NCBI GenBank assembly: GCA_027487435.1
Contig: JAIYDP010000495.1
Span: forward strand, 1 to 64,000
Source of the DNA: Verrucomicrobiaceae bacterium
Lineage (GTDB): Bacteria; Verrucomicrobiota; Verrucomicrobiia; Verrucomicrobiales; Akkermansiaceae
Reading direction: 5' to 3'
DNA: 64,000 nucleotides
Made by a program: the position numbers and the translations under genes. The notes under the pieces were generated by a model. That model was given only the letters and a program-made list of their open reading frames with translations, did not search any database and was not told the DNA's origin. Shown in pieces: positions 23,076-29,708 of this stretch. The number at the start of each line of letters is the position of its first letter. Position 1 is the stretch's first letter.

Positions 23076-23609
23076 GCGTGTGAACGGCTTCGACTTGTCA
23101 TGAGCGGCAAATTTCTTCTGAATAGCTAACCATTGCTCCTCTTGGCCCACTGGCGCTGCGATTCGTAATGCGATCTCATGATGATGCCGATGGGCTACTA
23201 TCCGGATGCATTCGAGTGCAGCGTATCCCGCAATCTCCAGCGTACTAGCTGAGTAATTCTCTGGTATCGGTTGTCTTAGATCGAGAAGCACATTCTTCGA
23301 CATGAATTCCTGTGTGATCTTAATTTTGTGGAGAGATAGCAAATTACAATCACGCTCGGCTCCTTCCATTATGTATTCCTTTGCGATAAGCTCATAGTCA
23401 GGCCCGTTGTAGTGCATTATGAAAAAAGGCTTGGGGAGAATCATATACATTTCATCAGTGTCGGGGGAGTCTGTAGTGGTCCACTCTTCGGTTTCTGTTT
23501 CTCCGAAATCCACAATCGGTTGTGGAATCAGGATTGTGGCGCTTATACCGCCTTGCAGACCGCATACCGAAGCAAGATAAAGAATGAGATGTAATGCTAG
23601 TGTCTTCAT
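22977..23609 (-). CDS. Cassette R9: secreted hypothetical protein with attC-encoded tail
   Basis: 210 residues with an N-terminal signal peptide (about 1-23). The middle part has FIMHYNGPDYELIAKEY and a helix with HRHHHE near residue 140, which could bind metal, but no family is recognised. From KEQAGTGQPATRPES onward the last 30 or so residues are encoded by attC R9, reading right through its loop to a TAG in the right arm. The same tail, slightly changed, ends the R7 protein. Confidence 0.65.
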   Translation of the reverse strand: MKTLALHLILYLASVCGLQGGISATILIPQPIVDFGETETEEWTTTDSPDTDEMYMILPKPFFIMHYNGPDYELIAKEYIMEGAERDCNLLSLHKIKITQEFMSKNVLLDLRQPIPENYSASTLEIAGYAALECIRIVAHRHHHEIALRIAAPVGQEEQWLAIQKKFAAHDKSKPFTRKEQAGTGQPATRPESKSEGSDKPQPESEGRSR

Positions 23610-23616
23610 TGAATCG

Positions 23617-23740
23617 AAAGAACGCTGAGTCCCCCTACGCCTGACCGGGGGCGAGGGTGGAACACGGGGTGGAGGTTGTAGCGGTCATGGCGGCTGGAAC
23701 TGGAGGCGTGTCAGGCGTTAGGAGTGACGGCTTGTTCTGC
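23617..23740 (-). other. attC site R8
   Basis: R'' GCAGAAC (23740-23734), R' GTTCTTT (23623-23617). The stem CCTAACGCCTGAC pairs with GTCAGGCGTAGG with one unpaired base. Confidence 0.85.
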
Positions 23741-23744
23741 TTCT

Positions 23745-25139
23745 TCATTTCTGTGGCGGCTTTGATGATTGCGAATCGTGTGCCTTCAACTCCTTCTCAA
23801 TGTTGTCAAACTCATACTTGGTTCTCCCCTGTGCCTCCCACCAAATCGCAGCCTTTCCAATCGCCTCCAAACGCTCCTCAGTCGTGCCAGTGCGCTTGTA
23901 TCCAAAGTCCATGCCAACCTGCTTCTGGAGCAATTCGCAAGCAGTATCAGCATAGGAGAACGTTTGTGAACCGTTCTCGACACTGCGGCTGCCAGTGTTC
24001 TCGGTCTGGCTGAGGGCGAGTGCGAGAATCGGTATCGCATACGGATTGGTGTCGGCTACTCCGCTGTTCACGACGCATGCCCATACCGCTCCAGCACCGG
24101 GTCCTTTACTGTTGCTGATCTCTTCTGATGAGATCGCCTGGAGCAGCTCCCACTCCCGTCGGCTGCCATGCTTGCACAAGTAAAATGCTATGTGCGAATC
24201 GTGGATCAGCCCGGGGCGTCCGAGCCACGACTTCCATTCCCGGTAAAAAATGTCCACTGGCGACGTGTCGCCGAGTTCCGCAAGTGCATCAGCTGCATAT
24301 GCCCCGCCATGGGTGCGGGGGTTCTCATCAATCATTGTCCGAAGCACTTGTAATGCAAACTCCCGATCATCCGTCCCGCTCCCCTCAGCGAGCTTGGCCA
24401 AGGTCGCAGCCATCCAGACAGTTTCTGGGTATGACCGGCCATGTGCCAACTGCGCGCGAATGCCCGCCGCCACCGACTTGTCCTTCACATCCTGCCACCA
24501 TTTGGTCACGCGCTCAACCACCATCCTGCGATCGGCATCCGGAAGTTGATGAAGGTATGTGCCGAAAATGTTGTCGCAGTGAAATCGAACCCTGCCGTGA
24601 TACTCAATCATCGCCAACGCGAGGTCACAGACTCTCGGGTGCGGGGTAGTCCAGTCCAGAAAGAACGTGGAATCACATCGCGCAGGGTCTCGATCACTGA
24701 GAAGCGGTATAAGCCGACTGATCACAGCGCGATCTGCAGAGGCGAGTTCGGATGCCGGGTCATCCGGCTCCCTGGCTATGAAGACCTTCAGCGGCTCGCC
24801 CCAATTCGCAGCATCCCGAAGCAGATGGAATGGAATGCGTGTGTTGGCGAGTCGGGATTCGGGCTGTTCCTCACCATGAACCGACCGACGCTTCGCAGAT
24901 GTCGCAAGGTCAACAAGGAACGGGCGGGCCATTCGGGCATAGGGACTCTCCCCGTGCTTGACCACCACTGGAGCGAGACGATCTGCAATGCTCTGCCGAT
25001 CCCCTCCCTTGCATAAAGCGTCTACTGCAGTGCTGTAAGCTTTGGACAGATCATCAGAGGGAGGAGCAATCTCTGCTTTGGTTGGGCAAGCCAAAACGGC
25101 AGACAGGATCAAGATAGCAGCATGGATTCTTGTATTCAC
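23745..25139 (-). CDS. Cassette R8: large secreted protein of unknown function, 464 aa
   Basis: The GTG at 25139 opens a signal peptide (NTRIHAAILILSAVLACPTKA); the ATG frame to 25178 would start in the attC and hide it. The mature protein is helical with repeated Ala/Leu-rich pairs (RQSIADRLAPVVV, FALQVLRTMIDENP, AYAADALAELGD), suggesting a HEAT-like solenoid. A mini-ORF, MNQNKS (25156-25136), overlaps the GTG start as GTGA, pointing to translational coupling. It is the largest single-gene cassette. Confidence 0.7.
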   Translation of the reverse strand: MNTRIHAAILILSAVLACPTKAEIAPPSDDLSKAYSTAVDALCKGGDRQSIADRLAPVVVKHGESPYARMARPFLVDLATSAKRRSVHGEEQPESRLANTRIPFHLLRDAANWGEPLKVFIAREPDDPASELASADRAVISRLIPLLSDRDPARCDSTFFLDWTTPHPRVCDLALAMIEYHGRVRFHCDNIFGTYLHQLPDADRRMVVERVTKWWQDVKDKSVAAGIRAQLAHGRSYPETVWMAATLAKLAEGSGTDDREFALQVLRTMIDENPRTHGGAYAADALAELGDTSPVDIFYREWKSWLGRPGLIHDSHIAFYLCKHGSRREWELLQAISSEEISNSKGPGAGAVWACVVNSGVADTNPYAIPILALALSQTENTGSRSVENGSQTFSYADTACELLQKQVGMDFGYKRTGTTEERLEAIGKAAIWWEAQGRTKYEFDNIEKELKAHDSQSSKPPQK

Positions 25140-25156
25140 GATTTGTTTTGATTCAT

Positions 25157-25280
25157 ACAGAACGATGAGGCCTGGCAACCGCTACCGGGAGCGCCCCTCC
25201 GCTTCAGATTGAGGTTTGCCGCTACCCTTTGACTTCGACTCGGGGCGGGTAGCGGGTTGCCCAGTGCCGGCTTGTTCTGC
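25157..25280 (-). other. attC site R7
   Basis: R'' GCAGAAC (25280-25274) complements its cassette start GTTCTGC. R' GTTCTGT (25163-25157). Family D, close to R9. Confidence 0.88.
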
Positions 25281-25745
25281 TTTGGTTTGAATTGTTCCAG
25301 GACCAGCGACCTTCACAATCTCAAAGCCTCTTATGATCGTCTCTTCTCCTTGGAATGAAATAGTGATCGAATCCCCTGCCTTAATAAGGCTAGCTTTTGC
25401 CTTTGTTTCCTCCCACAACTTTTTCCATTGTTCTGCAAGTTTGGCTCTATCATCTTTGTGCTCGTTCCTTGGATCTTCCCAGTCTACTTCATAGGTCTTA
25501 ATCTCGAATACACCGTTTTCCATCTTGCCATGTATCCATTGAGCGGATTGTGACCCAACGCGACCATCTCCATGCAACTCATCGGAAACGATTCTCGTCT
25601 TGTACATCCCATCGGCTCGGATACGAATTACATCCTCGTGGACTTCAATAGTTCTCACATTTGAGACCGCAACCACAGTCGAACCGGCCGCAAACACGGC
25701 TTGAAGAGATAAACACACTGATAAAACTAGGAGAAGGGCTTTCAT
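25182..25745 (-). CDS. Cassette R7: secreted hypothetical protein with attC-encoded tail
   Basis: 187 residues with a signal peptide (MKALLLVLSVCLSLQAVFA). The mature part is strand-rich early (TVVAVSNVRTIEVHEDVIRI), with an acidic/basic stretch in the middle. The final 32 or so residues, beginning EQAGTGQPATRPES, are coded by attC R7 and parallel the R9 tail. The family is not recognised. Confidence 0.65.
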   Translation of the reverse strand: MKALLLVLSVCLSLQAVFAAGSTVVAVSNVRTIEVHEDVIRIRADGMYKTRIVSDELHGDGRVGSQSAQWIHGKMENGVFEIKTYEVDWEDPRNEHKDDRAKLAEQWKKLWEETKAKASLIKAGDSITISFQGEETIIRGFEIVKVAGPGTIQTKAEQAGTGQPATRPESKSKGSGKPQSEAEGRSR

Positions 25746-25760
25746 GGTCTTATTTATTAT

Positions 25761-25882
25761 GCAGAACGTCTAGTGATGGCAACCCACATGCGGGGGGGCG
25801 TAGACGCGGGGTTAGGGATGTAAAAAGTGAAAGCATGGCAAATAATGGAGCATGTGGGGTTGCCATGCACGCCTTGTTCGTG
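25761..25882 (-). other. attC site R6
   Basis: R'' CACGAAC (25882-25876), R' GTTCTGC (25767-25761). Family C-like stem: GCATGGCAACCCCACATGC against GCATGTGGGTTGCCAT. Confidence 0.86.
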
Positions 25883-25904
25883 ACTTCTTCCGAAATCACG
25901 TGCG

Positions 25905-26081
25905 ATGAACAACGACCAAAATGTAGCGAAGAATCCGCCATCGTGCAAGCCGCAAAGTATGGGTGCGAAGAATCGACAGAACCTAAGGAAAAAACCCGAG
26001 CCAGAGAATCTGCAAAGACTCGTCGCAACCCGAGAACGAAAGCCCAGCCGAAGAATCGGCAGAGACTCCAACAACACCTAA
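25905..26081 (+). CDS. Cassette R6: possible small basic protein, opposite strand
   Basis: A 58-codon frame (start MNNDQNVAKNPPSCKPQSMG), very rich in Arg, Lys and Asn, lies antisense to the array. Minus-strand frames also cross the cassette (for example from a GTG at 26091) but continue through the attC. None resembles a known family; the cassette may be non-coding. Short imperfect repeats of GATTCTTCGG type fill it. Confidence 0.25.
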   Translation: MNNDQNVAKNPPSCKPQSMGAKNRQNLRKKPEPENLQRLVATRERKPSRRIGRDSNNT

Positions 26082-26106
26082 GTTGATACACTAGTTTTTA
26101 TTGCCC

Positions 26107-26144
26107 CACAAACGATTAACCCGTGAGTGCGCTAATCGTTTGGC
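26107..26144 (-). other. Short attC-like palindrome R5 (38 bp)
   Basis: CAAACGATTA and TAATCGTTTG form a near-perfect stem with a 12-14-base loop. Boxes GCCAAAC (26144-26138) and GTTTGTG (26113-26107) sit at the expected cassette border, and GTTTGTG nearly complements R'' of R6. Far shorter than its neighbours; it could instead be a transcription terminator. Confidence 0.45.
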
Positions 26145-26171
26145 TCCAGAAATTGCTTGATACAGATGTTG

Positions 26172-26504
26172 TCAAGACGCGAAAATCTTTTTTATCAATC
26201 GAAAGATCATTACACCAAAAGTCCAGAGGCTGTAGGTGGAACCAGCTAAGATTAGAACGCTAGCGAGAATTGGATGCTTATTAAAGAATGCGTCCTCTTG
26301 TTCCCTCTCTCGTCGGAATACGCTATCTGGTCTCGTTACCTTCCAAACTGCAATCATTGTAGCTACTGCAAATGGAATAGTAAACCATATAAGGAACAGT
26401 GCTTCACGACTCATCATAATCCAAAGGAATAACAGAGTCGTCCCAAATGATAGAGATGCGACAATCCACAATTCGATTCTACGATGACGATACGGATCAA
26501 TCAT
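26172..26504 (-). CDS. Cassette R5: membrane protein, 110 aa
   Basis: Start at 26504 (MIDPYRHRR). Hydrophobic segments at about residues 12-30, 34-54 and 78-104, with a charged loop RREREQEDAFF between the second and third. An inner-membrane protein of unknown function. The frame from 26558 starts in attC R4. Confidence 0.62.
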   Translation of the reverse strand: MIDPYRHRRIELWIVASLSFGTTLLFLWIMMSREALFLIWFTIPFAVATMIAVWKVTRPDSVFRREREQEDAFFNKHPILASVLILAGSTYSLWTFGVMIFRLIKKIFAS

Positions 26505-26540
26505 GCCTCTTAGTAGATATATATTGCTTTGGATTTCCTT

Positions 26541-26668
26541 CACGAACGATGAGCACATCCACCACTACCAGCGGCGGTGAACGTCGATCACGGGGTTAAG
26601 GTTCTGGTTACAGGAAATCATCTCAACGAAAGGGCTGGTAGGGGGTGTCACGGCGGGTCTTGTTGGGC
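26541..26668 (-). other. attC site R4
   Basis: R'' GCCCAAC (26668-26662) complements its cassette start GTTGGGC. R' GTTCGTG (26547-26541). Family B, nearly identical to R13 and R15. Confidence 0.88.
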
Positions 26669-26971
26669 TTCTTTTGTTTGATTCGGAAGCGGCGGAGGAG
26701 TGCCATCAGCATCTCGTCGTAATGCGTCTATGTCGAAGTAATGTTTGATCCGCGGGTAAAGGCGGATGCTCTGCAAATACAAGAGAAGATATCCGATTAG
26801 GATACCGAAAAATGTTCTTGGTATCATGGCCAGAGGTGACTCCCACTGATTCGCCCACATATACACGATGAATGATGTGGCAGTAAGCAGCATGATCTTG
26901 ACAAGCGTGGTCTTACGCTTCTTGTCATCGAGCAAGTTCAATATTTCATTAGCGATTTTTCTTTGATTCAT
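26648..26971 (-). CDS. Cassette R4: membrane protein, 107 aa
   Basis: Two hydrophobic segments (about residues 24-42 and 50-68) follow a basic N-terminal helix with KKRKTT. The C-terminal cytosolic tail is proline-rich. The last residues, EAQQDPP, and the TGA are inside attC R4. The family is not recognised. Confidence 0.62.
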   Translation of the reverse strand: MNQRKIANEILNLLDDKKRKTTLVKIMLLTATSFIVYMWANQWESPLAMIPRTFFGILIGYLLLYLQSIRLYPRIKHYFDIDALRRDADGTPPPLPNQTKEAQQDPP

Positions 26972-26985
26972 CTTTCAATGATTTT

Positions 26986-27111
26986 GCCCAACGTTGATGT
27001 GGATGCAACCGACCCCTCCGCAAATCACAACACAACGAAGGGACAACAAACGATGAATGACTCAAACCTACCAACCCGCTATGCCGGCTTGCATCCCACG
27101 CCTTGTTGGGC
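26986..27111 (-). other. attC site R3
   Basis: R'' GCCCAAC (27111-27105), R' GTTGGGC (26992-26986). Long loop; the arms GGATGCAAGCC and GGTTGCATCC pair. Confidence 0.82.
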
Positions 27112-27113
27112 TC

Positions 27114-27392
27114 TTACTTTTGCCGCCACGGATACTTCATACCGCCAGTTTTGTCGTCGACATCGAGCAGTAGCACGTGCAACAGAAAACCGACCGCAAG
27201 GCCAATACTGTAGCAGCTGAACATGACGCCATCTCTGTCGAACAAAGCTGTCACCGCTCCGCCTCCAACCGCGGAAATAACCGTGGATAGGCTGCCAACA
27301 GAAATCTCTTTAGCGAACGCGAGGATGAACCTCAGCACCCATCCGATTACGAATCCGAAACAGCCCGCGCCGATAATTTTTAGTATGGTCAT
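27114..27392 (-). CDS. Cassette R3: small membrane protein, 92 aa
   Basis: Start at 27392. A Gly-rich N-terminal hydrophobic helix (ILKIIGAGCFGFVIGWVL), a second near residues 35-50 and a third near 58-76, then a charged DVDDKTGGMKYPWRQK end. The family is not recognised. Confidence 0.6.
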   Translation of the reverse strand: MTILKIIGAGCFGFVIGWVLRFILAFAKEISVGSLSTVISAVGGGAVTALFDRDGVMFSCYSIGLAVGFLLHVLLLDVDDKTGGMKYPWRQK

Positions 27393-27403
27393 ATTGAAAT
27401 TGT

Positions 27404-27492
27404 TCCCGACGAATAGGCCATCCACGGCGGGAATGGAAGCCTGAATACAAAGAATTACGTTACCCGCCGTTGGATGTGCCGTCTTGTTTGAG
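27404..27492 (-). other. attC site R2
   Basis: R'' CTCAAAC (27492-27486). R' reads GTCGGGA (27410-27404) rather than GTTNNNN. Family A stem intact. Confidence 0.78.
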
Positions 27493-27493
27493 G

Positions 27494-27718
27494 CTATCGC
27501 TCAAACCTATCTTTGGAGTTCGCTTTGAGTGCTTCTTCATCACAGGCTTGTTCTATGGAATCTCTAAATGCTGATATCAAGGCGGATATCGAGAGCGTGA
27601 CGATAGGCTGAACGTAAATACTCCCATGTTTTCGTATAGAATGCACAGAACCCACAGACTCGGGGATGATGGATGCTAACATCTCGGTAAATTCTTGAAC
27701 AGTTGCTTCTTCTTTCAT
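27494..27718 (-). CDS. Cassette R2, second gene: small protein, 74 aa
   Basis: Its ATG overlaps the end of the upstream membrane gene by 4 bases (ATGA), so the two are coupled. An acidic N-terminal helix (EEATVQEFTEMLASIIPE) and a second helix near residues 44-66. No family recognised. It is likely a partner or regulator of the membrane protein. Confidence 0.6.
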   Translation of the reverse strand: MKEEATVQEFTEMLASIIPESVGSVHSIRKHGSIYVQPIVTLSISALISAFRDSIEQACDEEALKANSKDRFER

Positions 27719-28668
27719 GGTTTGCTATTTGTGTATCGATCTATAATATCGTGGAGTTCATTAAAATAAATGAACAATGAATCTGAAAATGAAGCTAGCA
27801 CGTCGCGGTGGCGCTCCTCACGAAATAAGTTTCTTTTCTTGGCATCGACGCACAGGAAGCCCCAGTATCGAATAGATTGAGCAAATTGCGGCCCAGGCCG
27901 AGGAATATGACCGCCGCTTCTATTATGTGGACGATACCGAATAGGAGAAACAAAAGTGCTTTTGTATCGTAGATTCCACTGTCGAACTATCTTCATTCCA
28001 AGTATCGGAAGACTCTGCGGAGTCCCCCCATAACGCGCAAATGAAGGAGACTGATAACGGCCAAGAAGCCATTCGTCGGGGACATTGTTGCAGATGTAGC
28101 CTCTATCGCAGGAGGGCATAGACCTGAAAATGCTGTAACAAGGTGTATCTTCCTCAATGGGATGTGGCGCCTGCTGAGAATCGTCTAGACCTCTTGCGTG
28201 CATGGACAGCGAATCGCGATAAATGGTCTTGAGAAGTGGATGTTTGCCGTGTTGAAGTTCCTTTATGCAGACCCCGCACTGTGCCCCAGTCAAAATAGAA
28301 AAACAGTGTGATATTGCATCCAGCATCGATGTTGTCGAAAGTTCAATTTCTTCAATATCATCGCTCGTCAAAGTGCCAGAGGCCATACGTTGCCGAGTCC
28401 TTGTGAGGACAGTGCGGATTGTGTGATTAACGTGATGAGTAAACGGAGGTATGTCTGCGTAACGATGGAGCTTGCGGGAGTGAATGAGAAAAATGTATCC
28501 AGCGAGGGAGATAGTGACTGCAACCAAAAAAATAGCATATATAGCCCCCGCCGAATCCTTTGGAATGATTTCTTCTATCTTAATAAACGCAAATATCGAG
28601 GCCGCTGCGGCAGCAGCCTGGAAGAAGGCATTGAAGTAGCTGGAAAATTTGTTTGTTTTAGGAGGCAT
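27715..28668 (-). CDS. Cassette R2, first gene: membrane-anchored GAF-like protein, 317 aa
   Basis: Two N-terminal membrane helices (about residues 12-30 and 40-62) are followed by a cytosolic region. The C-terminal part, with STFVSPIRYRP, then RYWGFLCVDAKKRNLF and RHRDVLASFSDSLFIYF (about 235-305), has the look of a GAF-like sensor ending; the assignment is by pattern only. Cysteine pairs (CGVC, CYSI, CDRGYIC) lie in the middle. Coupled to a 74-residue protein. A signalling or defence sensor is possible but unproven. Confidence 0.65.
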   Translation of the reverse strand: MPPKTNKFSSYFNAFFQAAAAAASIFAFIKIEEIIPKDSAGAIYAIFLVAVTISLAGYIFLIHSRKLHRYADIPPFTHHVNHTIRTVLTRTRQRMASGTLTSDDIEEIELSTTSMLDAISHCFSILTGAQCGVCIKELQHGKHPLLKTIYRDSLSMHARGLDDSQQAPHPIEEDTPCYSIFRSMPSCDRGYICNNVPDEWLLGRYQSPSFARYGGTPQSLPILGMKIVRQWNLRYKSTFVSPIRYRPHNRSGGHIPRPGPQFAQSIRYWGFLCVDAKKRNLFREERHRDVLASFSDSLFIYFNELHDIIDRYTNSKP

Positions 28669-28705
28669 TTGGAAAGATTGCCCATCCGGGCGTGAGTGTT
28701 TGATT

Positions 28706-28794
28706 AGGAAACGACTTATAACTCATCTACGGCGGGGATAGAAGCCCGGATTTAAACTGGAGCGTTATCCTCCGTTGGATGGAGCACCTTCGTC
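28706..28794 (-). other. attC site R1 (R'' box GACGAAG)
   Basis: R' GTTTCCT (28712-28706). R'' GACGAAG (28794-28788) is one base (AAC to AAG) from the complement of its cassette start GTTCGTC. Family A stem; it overlaps the R1 gene. Confidence 0.82.
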
Positions 28795-29460
28795 TATTTT
28801 TTTGGTGGGCGGGTCGGCGGGTTCTGTGGTGGCACGCCCACCTTCCTGATTTCTTTCCTTGGTGGTGGCGGTGGATTGCTGTTCTTGGGAGGAACGTAAC
28901 CTGCCTTCAAGTCTATTTTGTTTTTGTCGCTCATTGTTTGTTGTGTTGGTAATGTTTGTTGCTACTTGATAAGTAAAATATAGAAATATGCTGATTCCGG
29001 CAATGCTAGAAACCGCTGACAAGCCGTTTGCGGCACTTGTCCAAGGTGTCCATCGGTTCGTTAATGGCTTTCTGCGTTTCTTACCTTGGGGCTTGTCAGG
29101 TGTAGAGTGCTTCAAAAAATCTTCATGTTCCTCATCAAGAATCACTATTTGTCTTCCAACAGCCATCGTGCTCAGGAATAAGCTCAGAAATCCCAACGCG
29201 ATTGCGACACTCATCACGCCCCATGCCCATGCGAGCAATCGCAAATCAATGGATGCCGCTTGGGACGCAACCTTCTCGTAAAATACAAGAGAGAGAGCCG
29301 CAGCACCTGCCGGAAGTCCGATGAGCCATTTGTCAAATCGCTCGGTAACAGAAAGCAAGGTCGATAAGAGAGTCTTGCGCTCGTCAGCTAAAGCATTGCA
29401 TCTCCTTAGCACATAGCTGTAGTGCTCATCATGCGTCGTTGTAATCTCTTCTTCTGGCAT
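28765..29460 (-). CDS. Cassette R1: membrane protein, 231 aa
   Basis: The first cassette of the right array. The start at 29460 is 8 bases after the GTTCGTC box. A cytosolic helical N-terminus (about 1-42), two membrane helices (about 46-62 and 74-100), a basic loop (KPQGKKRRKPLTNRW), a third helix (about 148-168), then a long polar, Gln/Thr/Glu-rich tail. The final EGAPSNGG is attC-encoded. The family is not recognised. Confidence 0.68.
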   Translation of the reverse strand: MPEEEITTTHDEHYSYVLRRCNALADERKTLLSTLLSVTERFDKWLIGLPAGAAALSLVFYEKVASQAASIDLRLLAWAWGVMSVAIALGFLSLFLSTMAVGRQIVILDEEHEDFLKHSTPDKPQGKKRRKPLTNRWTPWTSAANGLSAVSSIAGISIFLYFTYQVATNITNTTNNERQKQNRLEGRLRSSQEQQSTATTKERNQEGGRATTEPADPPTKKIDEGAPSNGG

Positions 29461-29467
29461 TCTTTTT

Positions 29468-29474
29468 GACGAAC
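29468..29474 (-). other. GTTCGTC box at the array head (attI-like or relic)
   Basis: A lone R'-type box on the minus strand marks the start of cassette R1. No palindromic partner arm lies upstream, as expected of attI or of a non-attC target, but no integrase gene is near. Confidence 0.45.
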
Positions 29475-29708
29475 AGATTATATTCGTATCCACCCATGAT
29501 CGTATATCACGGTAGCAGTAGATGCGGGATGATGTGGGGATTTGGCTGATATGGCAAGGATTTTTATGAAGATCGTGCACCGCGTAAAAAGGCTTAGCCT
29601 CACGCGATTCCCTATCAGGTTTTCAGTAGTGGGAACTGGGCGGCGGCGTTCCCTTGCTGATATACGGATGGGCGGCGCGGAGCCCTGATGCGATCTTTCG
29701 CTCCCTCG
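29475..29708. other. Intergenic region upstream of the right array
   Basis: It should hold any promoter serving the array on the minus strand, but no consensus -35/-10 pair stands out. No gene is seen. Confidence 0.4.

Larger units (their letters stand above)
18337..29474 (-). mobile_element. Right integron gene-cassette array (integrase-less)
   Basis: Sixteen cassettes, R1 (29474) to R16 (18391), are all read leftward on the minus strand and separated by attC-like sites. The array starts at a lone GTTCGTC box (29474-29468) with no attC before it and ends in half site R16. The next gene upstream (29709) is not an integrase, so this array has no intI of its own. The content is dominated by small membrane and secreted proteins plus one restriction-modification pair. 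Confidence 0.9.

Noticed and set aside
18337-29474. CRISPR array
   Set aside because: The repeats are about 86-129 bp, imperfect, and separated by genes of varying length, not by short uniform spacers; no cas genes.
1-29708. Integron integrase gene (intI) or attI with Pc/PintI promoter
   Set aside because: No frame in the window carries tyrosine-recombinase motifs (R...HxxR...Y), so no integrase is called; the integrase may lie left of base 1.
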